Notes: generated by a model from the letters alone, not told the origin. 64,000 nucleotides of DNA from Streptomyces sp. NBC_00237 (GCF_026342435.1 NZ_JAPEMT010000002.1:372001-436000), one strand, 5' to 3'. Shown: positions 41,231 through 49,975, counted from the first letter of the stretch. Made by a program: numbers and translations.

Positions 41231-42520
41231 ATGACTGAGACGACCACGCCCGCACCGAACACCGTCCGCAAGCCGCTCAGGCAACTGCTCGCGGCCTCCG
41301 TGGGCAACGCCGTCGAGTGGTACGACTGGTACGCCTACACCTTCCTCGCCACGTTCATCGCCTCGCAGATCTTCCCCAAGAGCGCGGGCAGTCCGCTCGT
41401 GCCGCTGCTGTCGACCTTCGCGGTCTTCGCGGTGGGGTTCTTCATGCGGCCGGTCGGCGGTCTCCTGCTGGGTGCGGTCGCGGACCGGCGCGGGCGGCGG
41501 ACCGCGCTGACCGTGACGATCCTGCTGATGGGCGGCAGCAGCCTGCTGGTCGGGCTCACGCCCACGTACGCGTCGGTGGGTGTCCTCGCGCCGGTGATCC
41601 TGGTGGTGGCACGGCTGCTCCAAGGGCTGTCCGTGGGCGGGGAGTTCGCCGCGTCGACGACGTTCCTGGTGGAGTCGGCGGGGACCGGCAGGCGAGGTCT
41701 GTTCTCCAGCTTCCAGTACGTCTCCACGACCGCGGGCCAGCTCGCCGCGTCCGGGATCGCCGCGCTGCTCGTGTCGAATCTGAGCGACGGGCAGATGGAC
41801 GGGTGGGGGTGGCGGGTGCCGTTCCTGCTCGGTGCGGTGCTGAGCCTGGTGGGGTTCTGGATTCGTCGTGGGGCGCACGAGACGCACGTGCCGGTGGAGC
41901 GTGCGGACCGGCCCGGGCTGTTCGACGCGCTGCGCACGTACCCGCGCCAGTCGTTGCTGATCTGCGGAATCACCGTGGGCGGCACCATCTCGTACTACAC
42001 GTGGACGTCCTACCTGCCGACGTACGCGGAGCTGAACGGCGGCTTCGACAAGTCGGACGCGCTGCTCGCGGGCACCATCTCGCTGGCGTTCTTCGCGGTG
42101 CTCCAGCCGCTCGGCGGGCTGCTCTCGGACCGGATCGGGCGCCGGCCGCTGCTGCTGTTCTCGGGGATCGGCTTCGCACTGCTGATCGTGCCGCTGCTGC
42201 GGGTGGTGGACGGGGGTGTGTCATTCGGCACGCTGGTGCTGGTGAGCTGTGCGGGGATGGTGCTGCTGACGGGATTCACCTCGATCTCGGCGGCCGTCAA
42301 CGCGGAGATCTTCCCGGCGAAGGTACGGGCCTCGGGCATCGGCTTCCCGTACTCGCTGACGGTGGCGATGTTCGGCGGGACCGCGCCGTACATGGGGACG
42401 CTGTTCAAGGAGATGGGCAATCCGGGGCTGTTCCCCTGGTACGTGGCCGCGCTGTGCCTCGTGTCGTCGGTGGTGTTCTTCAGGCTGCCGGAGAACGCGC
42501 ACAAGGAGCTGGCGAAGTAG
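41231..42520 (+). CDS. MFS transporter of the metabolite:H+ symporter family
   Basis: A 429-residue permease with about 12 membrane helices. The MHS family start is visible (AASVGNAVEWYDWYAYTFLATFIASQIFP), together with FMRPVGGLLLGAVADRRGRRTALTVTILLMGGSSLLVGL, RLLQGLSVGGEFAASTTFLVESA and LSDRIGRRPLLLFSGIGFALLIVP. MHS members import osmolytes such as proline, betaine and related quaternary compounds, so carnitine or betaine uptake fits the cluster. ATG 41231 is used. A near-identical ATGACTGAGACGA sits 34 bases upstream in another frame. A hairpin terminator follows. Confidence 0.9.
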   Translation: MTETTTPAPNTVRKPLRQLLAASVGNAVEWYDWYAYTFLATFIASQIFPKSAGSPLVPLLSTFAVFAVGFFMRPVGGLLLGAVADRRGRRTALTVTILLMGGSSLLVGLTPTYASVGVLAPVILVVARLLQGLSVGGEFAASTTFLVESAGTGRRGLFSSFQYVSTTAGQLAASGIAALLVSNLSDGQMDGWGWRVPFLLGAVLSLVGFWIRRGAHETHVPVERADRPGLFDALRTYPRQSLLICGITVGGTISYYTWTSYLPTYAELNGGFDKSDALLAGTISLAFFAVLQPLGGLLSDRIGRRPLLLFSGIGFALLIVPLLRVVDGGVSFGTLVLVSCAGMVLLTGFTSISAAVNAEIFPAKVRASGIGFPYSLTVAMFGGTAPYMGTLFKEMGNPGLFPWYVAALCLVSSVVFFRLPENAHKELAK

Positions 42521-42533
42521 GCCGTCGTACGAC

Positions 42534-42557
42534 GCCGGAGGGCGCGAGCCCTCCGGC
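42534..42557. terminator. GNRA-loop hairpin terminator
   Basis: A perfect 10-bp stem (GCCGGAGGGC paired with GCCCTCCGGC) with a GCGA tetraloop, between the converging MFS and LAL-like genes. Confidence 0.8.
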
Positions 42558-42563
42558 GGGGCG

Positions 42564-45245
42564 CTACTCGTCGCCGTACGGGAAGCCCAGCTCGCGCAGC
42601 GTTTCGTCGGCCGCCTTGACCAGGGCGGCGGCACCGGCGTCGACCGCATGGGCGCGGCCCTTCTCCAGTTCGGCGCGGGAACGGATCGCACGGCCCAACT
42701 CGATGCGGGCCGCCGCGTGTTCGTACTTGCAGGGCGAGGAGCTGAGGAAGTCCACCGCACGGCGCAGCAGCTCCGCCTTGCGCTGACCTTCGGCCAACTC
42801 CGCCTGGCAGCGCATGGCTTCACCGATCGCGGTGTTCGTGCCGAACCGTTCCGCCTTCTCCCGGGCGTACGCGGCGAGCCGCCCGGCCCGCTCCGGGTCG
42901 TCGGGCGCGACCGCGCGGGCCAGGTCCAGGGCCCACGGGGCGAGCACCGTGTTGTGCCTGCCGCGCGCCTTCAACGCCGCGCCCGCCGCTTCGAGTTCGT
43001 CGATGGCATCGGCGGTACGCCCCTGGGCGAGCAGGAGCCTGCCCCGCACCGAAGCGGCGTCGGGGATGAGGATCGTGGTGGGGTACGGAGCGTGGAAGCC
43101 GAAGCCGTCCGCGACCTGCTGCGCGTCGGCGACCAGGCCGCGGGCCAGCAGGGTGTCGATGAGCATGCACACGGCGTCCCAGTGCATCGGCAGGCCCTTG
43201 CCGACGCGCTCGGCGAGCCGCACACTCTCCCGGAGGTCGACCTCGGCACGCACCAGGTTGCCGCGCCTGCGCTGGAGATAGCCGGTGAGTGCGTACGCGA
43301 AAGCCAGGTGGCCGCCGCTCCAGCCCGCCTCGGTGAACGCCCGGCGGGCCTCCCCGAACAGGGCGTCCGCGCGGTCGAGTTGGTCGGCGAAGGCGTAGCT
43401 GAGGCCGAGCAGGGCGGGCGGCTCGAAGCCCCACGTCAGGTCGGTCCAGGTCAGACCGGCGGGGAGGCTGCCGTTGACGAGGGCCCGGTCGCCGATCTCC
43501 ACGACCGCCTGCGCGTCCTCGCCGATGGCGGTCGCGTCGAACGCGCGGAGCATCAGGAGGGCCTGCTCGGTGGTGTCGCAGCCCTGGACGTGGGCGGCGG
43601 CCTCCTTGAGCCGACGGGATCTCGCGGGACCGTCGATCTCGGACGCGTACACGCCCTCCCACAGGAACTGCACGGTCTGCAGGCGCATCCGCAGCGGCCC
43701 CTCGGGGGCGGCCTCGGCAGCCGCTGCCACCATCTGCCCGGCCTCGGCGGCTTGGTTGTTGTGCGTGAGCGCCTGGGACAGCAGGAACACGGCGTCCGCC
43801 TGCTGCTCGTCGTCCAGGCCCGGCTGCTCCAGGGCCTTCGTGAGGTGCTCGGCCGCGGTGGCGGGCGCGCTGAGCGTGATGACCTTGCCCAGCTCGTAAC
43901 GCACCTGAGCGAAGACCGTGGGCAGTGGCGGCTCCTTCAGCGCACGCTCCAGGCAGAGCCGGGCGGCGTCGGGCGCGCCCACCGCGACGTACTCCCGGTG
44001 AGCGGCCCGCAGCTGCTCGACCAGCTCCGGATTCTCCTCGGGCGGCACCTCCATGAGGTGGCGGGAGGCGGCTGCCGCGCTGTGCCCGTCGTCGAGCAGT
44101 ATCTCGGCGGCGATGCCGTGCATGGCCCGGCGGGCCCAGTGCGGCACGGCGTCGTACACAGCGGTGGCGACGGTCGGGTGGACGAACTCCAGATGCTCGT
44201 CCTCGCCGGTCAGGATGCGGGCGGCACGCAGCCGTTCGGCGCACTCGGCGGCTTCGGCGACGCCCAGCACCGCCAGGTCGGCGGCGAGCTTCAGGGACAC
44301 GTCGGTTTCCAGGATCGCGACGGCGAAGGCGAAGTTGACGGTGTTGTCGCCCATCTTCTGGAGCCGCTCCACCAGTCCTTGCGGGCGGGCGGAGTCCATG
44401 AGGGGCCGCAGTGAGCCCGCCGTGCCCTCGACCGGGTCGATGGCCTGCTCCTTGGCGCGGGCGACCAGTTCGACGGTCTCGTAGAGGTTGCCGCCGGTCA
44501 CGGCCCACACCTCCCGGCAGAACGGGTCGTCAGCGTGCTCGCCCAGCACTTCCCGGGCGAAGCGGGCCGTGCCGGGCGGGGAGAGCGGGCCAAGGACGAC
44601 GTCGATGCCCACGCGGCGCACCGTGGTGTCGAGCTGACGGAGCAGGGCGGCGGTCTCGCCCTTCGCCTCGTTCACGCGGTAGGCGGTGACCAGCAGCAGC
44701 GGGGGCCCGCCGGTGCGCCCGGCGAACGGGACCAGCCAGCGCAGGGTCTCCAGGTCGCTCCACTGGAGGTCGTCGACGACGAGGACCAGCGGGCGGTGGA
44801 GTGCGGCGAGCTGGCCGACGAGGGTGTCCAGTCCGTCGCGGACACCCTGCGGGTCGGCGTTGACCTCGCTGTTGGGCGGGGTGATGCCGAGGGCGGGGGC
44901 GATGCTCGTGTGCCAGTCGCCGAGGAGACCTCGGGTGGTGGCGTCGCTCGCGCCCGCCAGTGCGGGCTGAAGGAGGTGGCGCACGACGTGGAACGCCACG
45001 GAGGCGACCGTCTCGCCGCCCCGGGCGGACCAGACGACACAGCCGCGGTCCCGGGCGAGGAGCTGGATCTCCCCGAGGAGGGCGGTCTTGCCGATGCCCG
45101 CTTCGCCTCGGAAGAGGAGGACCCCGCCTCGGGGCGAGGGGTCTCCGCAGAGTGCGTCAAGGGCCTTTGCGGCTGCCGCCAGTTCCGCATCACGCTCGAT
45201 CAACTGCGGTACGTGGGCTGGGTTTTCCGGCCGGGGCACGGGCAT
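42564..45245 (-). CDS. LAL-like AAA ATPase lacking a LuxR DNA-binding domain
   Basis: An 893-residue protein. The N-terminal AAA_16 ATPase has Walker A GEAGIGKT (about 47-54) and a Walker B-like RPLVLVVDDLQWSD. It is followed by winged-helix and TPR-like helical repeats (LLSQALTHNNQAAEAGQM; AEVDLRESVRLAERVGKG), exactly as in large ATP-binding LuxR regulators. Those end with a C-terminal LuxR helix-turn-helix; here the protein stops at ADETLRELGFPYGDE, where that domain would begin. No downstream frame supplies it before the terminator. So it may regulate by protein contact, or be an evolutionary loss. ATG 45245 has GGGGGAG upstream. Confidence 0.85.
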   Translation of the reverse strand: MPVPRPENPAHVPQLIERDAELAAAAKALDALCGDPSPRGGVLLFRGEAGIGKTALLGEIQLLARDRGCVVWSARGGETVASVAFHVVRHLLQPALAGASDATTRGLLGDWHTSIAPALGITPPNSEVNADPQGVRDGLDTLVGQLAALHRPLVLVVDDLQWSDLETLRWLVPFAGRTGGPPLLLVTAYRVNEAKGETAALLRQLDTTVRRVGIDVVLGPLSPPGTARFAREVLGEHADDPFCREVWAVTGGNLYETVELVARAKEQAIDPVEGTAGSLRPLMDSARPQGLVERLQKMGDNTVNFAFAVAILETDVSLKLAADLAVLGVAEAAECAERLRAARILTGEDEHLEFVHPTVATAVYDAVPHWARRAMHGIAAEILLDDGHSAAAASRHLMEVPPEENPELVEQLRAAHREYVAVGAPDAARLCLERALKEPPLPTVFAQVRYELGKVITLSAPATAAEHLTKALEQPGLDDEQQADAVFLLSQALTHNNQAAEAGQMVAAAAEAAPEGPLRMRLQTVQFLWEGVYASEIDGPARSRRLKEAAAHVQGCDTTEQALLMLRAFDATAIGEDAQAVVEIGDRALVNGSLPAGLTWTDLTWGFEPPALLGLSYAFADQLDRADALFGEARRAFTEAGWSGGHLAFAYALTGYLQRRRGNLVRAEVDLRESVRLAERVGKGLPMHWDAVCMLIDTLLARGLVADAQQVADGFGFHAPYPTTILIPDAASVRGRLLLAQGRTADAIDELEAAGAALKARGRHNTVLAPWALDLARAVAPDDPERAGRLAAYAREKAERFGTNTAIGEAMRCQAELAEGQRKAELLRRAVDFLSSSPCKYEHAAARIELGRAIRSRAELEKGRAHAVDAGAAALVKAADETLRELGFPYGDE

Positions 45246-45362
45246 GCCTCCCCCTCGCTGCGTCGGAGTTCCGAGCCTAGCCGCACGGGCTGGCCCCTGG
45301 CCAGGTTCTCCGGATTTTCCCCCTCCGGGGGAGGTCTCCCGCCGGGGCCGGGCCCCCGGTCC

Positions 45363-46415
45363 TCACGCCGTGAGCAGTACACCGCCGTACGACACCCCCG
45401 CCACCACCACCCACGCGCACAGCCCGAGTCCCGCCACCCGTCCCCCGGTCCGCGTCAGCGACGGCAGGTGGACGGCGCTCCCCAGCCCGAACAACGCGGC
45501 GGCCAGCAGCAGCTCCTGTGCGTGCTGGGCGGCGTCGAGCCCGGCCCCCGGCACCCACCCCGTGCTCCGCACCACCACCATCGCCAGGAAGCCGACCACG
45601 AAGAGCGGGACGATCGGCGGCCTCTTCTGGCCCGCCGCCACCGCCGCCCCCTTCCGGCGCCGACGTACCGAGAGAGCCACCGCCGCCACCAGCGGGGCCA
45701 GCAGCGCCACCCGCATCAGCTTCACCAGGACCGCTTCGCCGAGCGCCCCGGGGCCGGCGGTCTGTGCCGTCGCGACGACCTGCCCGACGTCGTGCACGCT
45801 CGCCCCGACCCACCGCCCGAACTCCGCGTCCGTCAGCCCCAACGGCGCGTGCAGCAGAGGGAGTACGGCGATGGCGAGGGTCCCGCACAGGGTCACCAGG
45901 GCGACGGACGTGGCCGTGTCGCGCTCGTCGCTGTCGGTGGCCTCGCTGACCGCTCCGATCGCCGACGCCCCGCAGATCGAGTAGCCGGTGGCGATCAGGA
46001 GGGGCTGGTCTCCGGGAAGGCCCATCCTCCGGCCCAGCCACCACGTGCCGAAGAAGGTGGCGGCGACGACGACCAGGACCATCGCCACGGTCGCCCAGCC
46101 GATGCCCAGCACGTCGTCCAGGCTGAGTTTCAGCCCGAGCAGGACGATGCCGACCCGCATCAGCCGCTTCCCGGCGAAGGTCAGGCCGGGGCGTGCCGCG
46201 CCCCGTACCGTCGCCCGCGCCAGGGGGAGGTGGGCCACGACGATGCCGAGCACCACCGCCGCCGTCAGCATCGGTACGGCCGGGACCAGCCGGTGGATTC
46301 CCCATGCGGCGGCCACGCCGAGGGCGGCCAGTACCAGCCCCGGGAGCTTGCCGGGTGTGGCCGGGACGCCGGTGAGCGGGCGGTGCCGGGTGGGGCGTTC
46401 CCGCAGGAGCGCCAT
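45363..46415 (-). CDS. yeiH: YeiH-family putative sulfate/sulfite exporter
   Basis: A 350-residue multi-pass membrane protein of the YeiH (UPF0324) family. Recognised parts are LPGLVLAALGVAAAWGIHRLVPAVPMLTAAVVLGIVVAHLP, LMRVGIVLLGLKLSLDDVLGIGW, LLIATGYSICGASAIGAVSEAT and SVHDVGQVVATAQTAG. Family members are linked to sulfur metabolism and possible sulfite/sulfate export. ATG 46415 overlaps the cysteine dioxygenase stop by one base (TGATG). The sulfite released by cysteine oxidation could be the substrate. Confidence 0.9.
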   Translation of the reverse strand: MALLRERPTRHRPLTGVPATPGKLPGLVLAALGVAAAWGIHRLVPAVPMLTAAVVLGIVVAHLPLARATVRGAARPGLTFAGKRLMRVGIVLLGLKLSLDDVLGIGWATVAMVLVVVAATFFGTWWLGRRMGLPGDQPLLIATGYSICGASAIGAVSEATDSDERDTATSVALVTLCGTLAIAVLPLLHAPLGLTDAEFGRWVGASVHDVGQVVATAQTAGPGALGEAVLVKLMRVALLAPLVAAVALSVRRRRKGAAVAAGQKRPPIVPLFVVGFLAMVVVRSTGWVPGAGLDAAQHAQELLLAAALFGLGSAVHLPSLTRTGGRVAGLGLCAWVVVAGVSYGGVLLTA

Positions 46416-46984
46416 CAGCGGTCGGCCGGGAGTTCGTACACACGGCGGACGCTGGAGCCGATGCGGGAGATGTCCGCACCGTAGACGTGGAGGGATATCG
46501 CCACGTCGTCGCAGGCGTTCCAGACCCGGTGGATGTCGCCGGGCGGGGCGAAACCGCAGACCGCGCCCTGCGGGTTGATGACGTCCTCGGTGGCGACGAG
46601 GTGGGCGCGGGCGCCCTCCGTCGCGGGGACCAGTCGGTAGCGGCGCTCGCGCTCCTCACCGACGTGGACCCCGGTCGTACACCAGGAGACGTGGTCGTGG
46701 ACGGAGGTCTGCTGTCCCGGCAGCCAGACCAGGGCGACGACCGAGAAGCTGCCGTCGCGCTCGGCGTGCAGCAGGTGCTGGCGGTAGCAGGAGGGGTCCG
46801 GCTCCTGCTGTTCCGGCGTGAGGAGGTCGGCGGAGCCCAGGTGCGGCGCGAGGCGTTCGCCGACGAGGTAGGCGGTGAGGTCCGGCGGCAGGCCCTGGCC
46901 CACGGCTTCGCGTACCGAAGCGACGAGGGCGTCCAGGCGGGCGGTCGTGCGCGCGGCCGTGTAGGCGGTCGAAGTCGTGGTCAT
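46415..46984 (-). CDS. Cysteine dioxygenase
   Basis: A 189-residue cupin-fold non-heme iron enzyme converting cysteine to cysteine sulfinate. The iron ligands appear as His96 and His98 (TSVHDHVSWC) and His152 (GDIHRVWN). PSCYRQHLLHAERDGSFSVVALVWLPGQQTSVHDH is typical of bacterial CDO. It is immediately upstream of the exporter gene, and its own upstream region carries a copy of the LysR-associated motif. The product can break down to pyruvate and sulfite, which explains an exporter in the same operon. Confidence 0.92.
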   Translation of the reverse strand: MTTTSTAYTAARTTARLDALVASVREAVGQGLPPDLTAYLVGERLAPHLGSADLLTPEQQEPDPSCYRQHLLHAERDGSFSVVALVWLPGQQTSVHDHVSWCTTGVHVGEERERRYRLVPATEGARAHLVATEDVINPQGAVCGFAPPGDIHRVWNACDDVAISLHVYGADISRIGSSVRRVYELPADR

Positions 46985-47041
46985 ACGGGCAGCGTGCAGC
47001 CGCCCGATCCATCACGTCCAACATCGATTCGTACGCAGGTA

Positions 47042-47057
47042 CCCAAATTCTGCTTAT
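47042..47057 (-). promoter_or_regulatory. Candidate LysR site upstream of cysteine dioxygenase
   Basis: On the minus strand ATAAGCAGAATTTGGG, about 60-75 bases before the cysteine dioxygenase start. A 15-of-16 match occurs in front of the LysR gene at 48017, in opposite orientation. GGTA and TACC flank this copy. Sharing by exactly these two promoters points to the LysR protein as the binder. Confidence 0.6.
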
Positions 47058-47076
47058 ACCGGGGAGGAGGGAGAGA

Positions 47077-47982
47077 TCAGCAGCCGATCTTGTGGGCGGC
47101 GACGGTCTTCAGTTCGTCGAGGACGAGCGCGGTCGCGGGTATGCGCAGGTGCTCGCGCAGGACGTACGCGGACACCTGGCGCTTGGAGGCGGGGGCCAGG
47201 GCCCGGCCGGTGACCTGTTCGTGGCGCAGGAAGTTGAGGACGAGGCCGGGCATCATGGCGATGCCGAGTCCCTCCGCGACGAGGCTCTGGACGACCAGGT
47301 TGTCGTCGGTGGTGAAGGCGATGTCGGGGGCGAAGCCCTGGGCGGCGCACTCGTGGAGGAAGTTGACGCGGCAGCGCAGACAGCCCGCGATCCACCGTTC
47401 CTCGGCCAGGTCGGCGAGTTCGACGGTGCGGCGGCGGGTGAGCGGGTGCCGGGTCGGCAGGAGGACGAGGAGCTGGTCCTCCAGGAGCGGGACCGCCATC
47501 ACCTCGTCCGGGATCTCCTCCGCCAGACCGGGATACGTGAAGGCCAGCGCGATGTCGCACTCCCCGCGCGCCAGCCGCTGGAGGGACTCCGGCGGCTCCT
47601 CCTCGCTCAGCTCGACCCGCACCCCGGGGTGTCCCGACGCGAGCCGGGCCAGGGTTTCGGGGACGAGGGTGGCGTTGGCGCTGGGGAACGCGCAGAGCCT
47701 CACGCGCCCGCTGTGCAGCCGGGTCAGCGCGGTCATCTGCTGCTGGGCCGCGCTCATGGTGTCGAGGATGGCGGCGGCGTGCCGGGACAGGGTCTCCCCC
47801 GCTTCGGTGAGCCGCAGGCCGCGTCCGGCGCGGGTGAAGAGAGGGGTGCCGACGTCGCGTTCGAGCGCCTTCATCTGCTGGGTGATGGCGGGCTGGGTGT
47901 ACCCCAGGGCTCGGGCGGCGGCGGAATAGGAGCCGGTGAGCACTACTTCATGGAAGGTTCTGATGTGCCTGGAATCGAACAC
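47077..47982 (-). CDS. LysR-family regulator of the sulfur module
   Basis: A 301-residue LysR protein. The helix-turn-helix is DSRHIRTFHEVVLTGSYSAAARALGYTQPAITQQMKALERDVGTPLFTRAGRGLRLTEAG. A ligand-binding domain follows (GRVRLCAFPSANATLVPETLARL; GECDIALAFTYPGL). GTG 47982 fits the usual LysR start (VFDSRHIRTFHEVV); a TATGCT hexamer 7 bases before suggests a leaderless transcript, while the frame is open much further upstream. It lies directly upstream of cysteine dioxygenase and YeiH in the same direction, so it probably activates them in response to a sulfur compound. Confidence 0.9.
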   Translation of the reverse strand: MFDSRHIRTFHEVVLTGSYSAAARALGYTQPAITQQMKALERDVGTPLFTRAGRGLRLTEAGETLSRHAAAILDTMSAAQQQMTALTRLHSGRVRLCAFPSANATLVPETLARLASGHPGVRVELSEEEPPESLQRLARGECDIALAFTYPGLAEEIPDEVMAVPLLEDQLLVLLPTRHPLTRRRTVELADLAEERWIAGCLRCRVNFLHECAAQGFAPDIAFTTDDNLVVQSLVAEGLGIAMMPGLVLNFLRHEQVTGRALAPASKRQVSAYVLREHLRIPATALVLDELKTVAAHKIGC

Positions 47983-48016
47983 CGGGTCAGCATAGCGGGA
48001 CGGGCCCCGGCGGATC

Positions 48017-48032
48017 ATAAGCAGGATTTGGG
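48017..48032 (+). promoter_or_regulatory. Second copy of the candidate LysR site
   Basis: ATAAGCAGGATTTGGG on the + strand, 35-50 bases upstream of the LysR start. It differs from the copy at 47042-47057 at a single position. This fits autoregulation. Confidence 0.6.
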
Positions 48033-48205
48033 GTCCCTCGGAGAGCTCCCGGCGGGGGTGCCGAAAAGAGCCTTCACGTTCCGGCCGCACCGCGTGGGCC
48101 TCCCACTCCCGGTAGCCGGGGTCCGACGCGTACGCGACGGGGCGTGTGCGGGGCGGCACCTGGATCACCTGGGCGCCGCCCCGTCGTGTCACCCGCCCGT
48201 CAGTT

Positions 48206-48249
48206 CGTCAGTGACGCTGCGACTGCTCGTCAGTGACGCTGCGACTGCT
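48206..48249. repeat. 22-bp tandem duplication at the end of qcrB
   Basis: Two identical 22-base copies (each starting CGTCAGTGACGCTGCG). The second copy encodes the last residues and stop of qcrB; the first lies just outside the gene. The unit is not a multiple of three. Confidence 0.9.
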
Positions 48250-49951
48250 CGGCCTGCTCACCGGGGCCGCCGTGCTCGTCCGGCCCGCCGTGCTTCCCGT
48301 TCCCGCCGTGCCCGCTGTGCAGAGCCCGCCGGTACTCCTCCGCCGTCGGCTTCGGTACGTACGTCCCCGGCCCGTACATCGCCTTCGCGAGCCTCGCCCG
48401 CAACCGGTCGGAACGCCTGATGCGCCTGCGCACCCCGTTGGCGTCGACCTCCGGACCCACCTCGAAGGGCACTGGCTGCTCGTGCGCGGTCAGCGTGTGC
48501 AGCTCGGCCTGCGAGAGCGGGGCGTGCACCTCGACGAACTCGCCGTGCGGCAGCCGCTTGATCGTGCCGCTCTCCCTGCCGTGCAACGCCTTCTCGCTGT
48601 CGCGGAGTTGGAGCCCCTGACAGATCCTGCGGGTGATCAGGAAGGCCAGCACGGGTGCGACGAAGAAGCCGATCCGCACGAACCAGGTGATGGCGTTGAG
48701 GGACAGGTGGAAGCGGTACGCGACGATGTCGTTGCCGCCGCCGATCAGCGCCACCACGTACACCGTCAGCCAGGCGACGCCGAGACCCGTCCTCGTCGGA
48801 GCGTTGCGGGGCCGCTGGGCGATGTGGTGCTCGCGCTTGTCCTTGGTGACCCACGCCTCGACGAAGGGGTAGACCGCGATGGCCACCATGACCAGCGGGA
48901 AGAGCGTGAACGGGATGAAGACGCCCAGGTTGACCGTGTGCCCCCAGGCGCTGATCTCCCAGCTGGGCATCACCCGGATCAGCCCCTCGGAGAAGCCGAG
49001 GTACCAGTCGGGCTGCGCTCCGGTGGACACGTGGTCGGGCCGGTACGGTCCCATCGCCCAGACCGGGTTGATGGAGAAGGTCGCGGCGACGACCGCGAGC
49101 ACCCCGAAGACGAGGAAGAAGAAGCCGCCCGCCTTGGCGATGTAGACCGGCATGAAGGGCGCACCGACCACGTTCTTCTCGGTCCGCCCCGGCCCCGCGA
49201 ACTGGGTGTGCTTGTGGTAGAAGACCAGGATCAGGTGGGCGACGACCAGCCCCAGCATGATGCCGGGCAGCAGCAGGATGTGGATCGGATAGAGGCGGGC
49301 GATGATGTCCTCGCCGGGGAACTCTCCGCCGAACAGGAAGAACGCGATGTACGTGCCGACGACGGGGATCGACAGGATCGCCCCGTGTGCGAAGCGGAGG
49401 CCGGTGCCGGAGAGCAGGTCGTCGGGGAGCGAGTAGCCGGTGAGTCCGGTGATCAGGCCGAGGAAGAGCAGCGTCCAGCCGAACAGCCAGTTGAGCTCAC
49501 GCGGTTTGCGGAACGCCCCGGTGAAGAAGACCCGCATCATGTGCACGAGCATCGCGGCGACGAAGACCAGTGCGGCCCAGTGGTGGATCTGCCGGATGAG
49601 CAGCCCGCCGCGCACCTCGAAGCTGATGTCGAGGGTGGACTCGAAGGCCCGGGTCATGCGGATGCCGCTGAGCGGGGTGTACGCGCCGTGATAGACGACC
49701 TCGGCGCTGCTGGGCTCGAAGAAGAGCGTGAGGTAGATGCCGGTGAGGATGATGATCAGGAAGCTGTAGAGGCAGATCTCGCCCAGCATGAAGGACCAGT
49801 GGTCCGGGAAGATCTTCCGCAGGTTGGCCTTGGCCATCGGGTAGAGCCCGAGCCGTCCGTCCGCCCAGTCGGCCAGCTTCTCGCCCTTGCCGGGCGGTGC
49901 TGGCCGAGCGCCGTCGCCTTGCGTGAGTCCGCTGTCGCCGACCTTGCTCAT
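48230..49951 (-). CDS. qcrB: Cytochrome bc complex cytochrome b subunit (orphan copy)
   Basis: A 573-residue QcrB. Heme-ligating histidines lie in RQIHHWAALVFVAAMLVHMMRVFF and in RFAHGAILSIPVV / PIHILLLPGIMLGLVVAHLILV. The quinol-site motif is PDWY (from AQPDWYLGFSEG). It is the actinobacterial long form, with a soluble N-terminus and a C-terminal tail (TIKRLPHGEFVEVHAPLSQAELHTL) ending in a Gly/His-rich stretch (HGGNGKHGGPDEHGGPGE). No qcrC or qcrA genes adjoin it, whereas the main respiratory complex is normally encoded as qcrCAB with cox genes. It is therefore likely a second, stand-alone paralogue. A good promoter lies just upstream. Confidence 0.93.
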   Translation of the reverse strand: MSKVGDSGLTQGDGARPAPPGKGEKLADWADGRLGLYPMAKANLRKIFPDHWSFMLGEICLYSFLIIILTGIYLTLFFEPSSAEVVYHGAYTPLSGIRMTRAFESTLDISFEVRGGLLIRQIHHWAALVFVAAMLVHMMRVFFTGAFRKPRELNWLFGWTLLFLGLITGLTGYSLPDDLLSGTGLRFAHGAILSIPVVGTYIAFFLFGGEFPGEDIIARLYPIHILLLPGIMLGLVVAHLILVFYHKHTQFAGPGRTEKNVVGAPFMPVYIAKAGGFFFLVFGVLAVVAATFSINPVWAMGPYRPDHVSTGAQPDWYLGFSEGLIRVMPSWEISAWGHTVNLGVFIPFTLFPLVMVAIAVYPFVEAWVTKDKREHHIAQRPRNAPTRTGLGVAWLTVYVVALIGGGNDIVAYRFHLSLNAITWFVRIGFFVAPVLAFLITRRICQGLQLRDSEKALHGRESGTIKRLPHGEFVEVHAPLSQAELHTLTAHEQPVPFEVGPEVDANGVRRRIRRSDRLRARLAKAMYGPGTYVPKPTAEEYRRALHSGHGGNGKHGGPDEHGGPGEQAEQSQRH

Positions 49952-49975
49952 ACGACCCCCTCATACGGACCTCTC

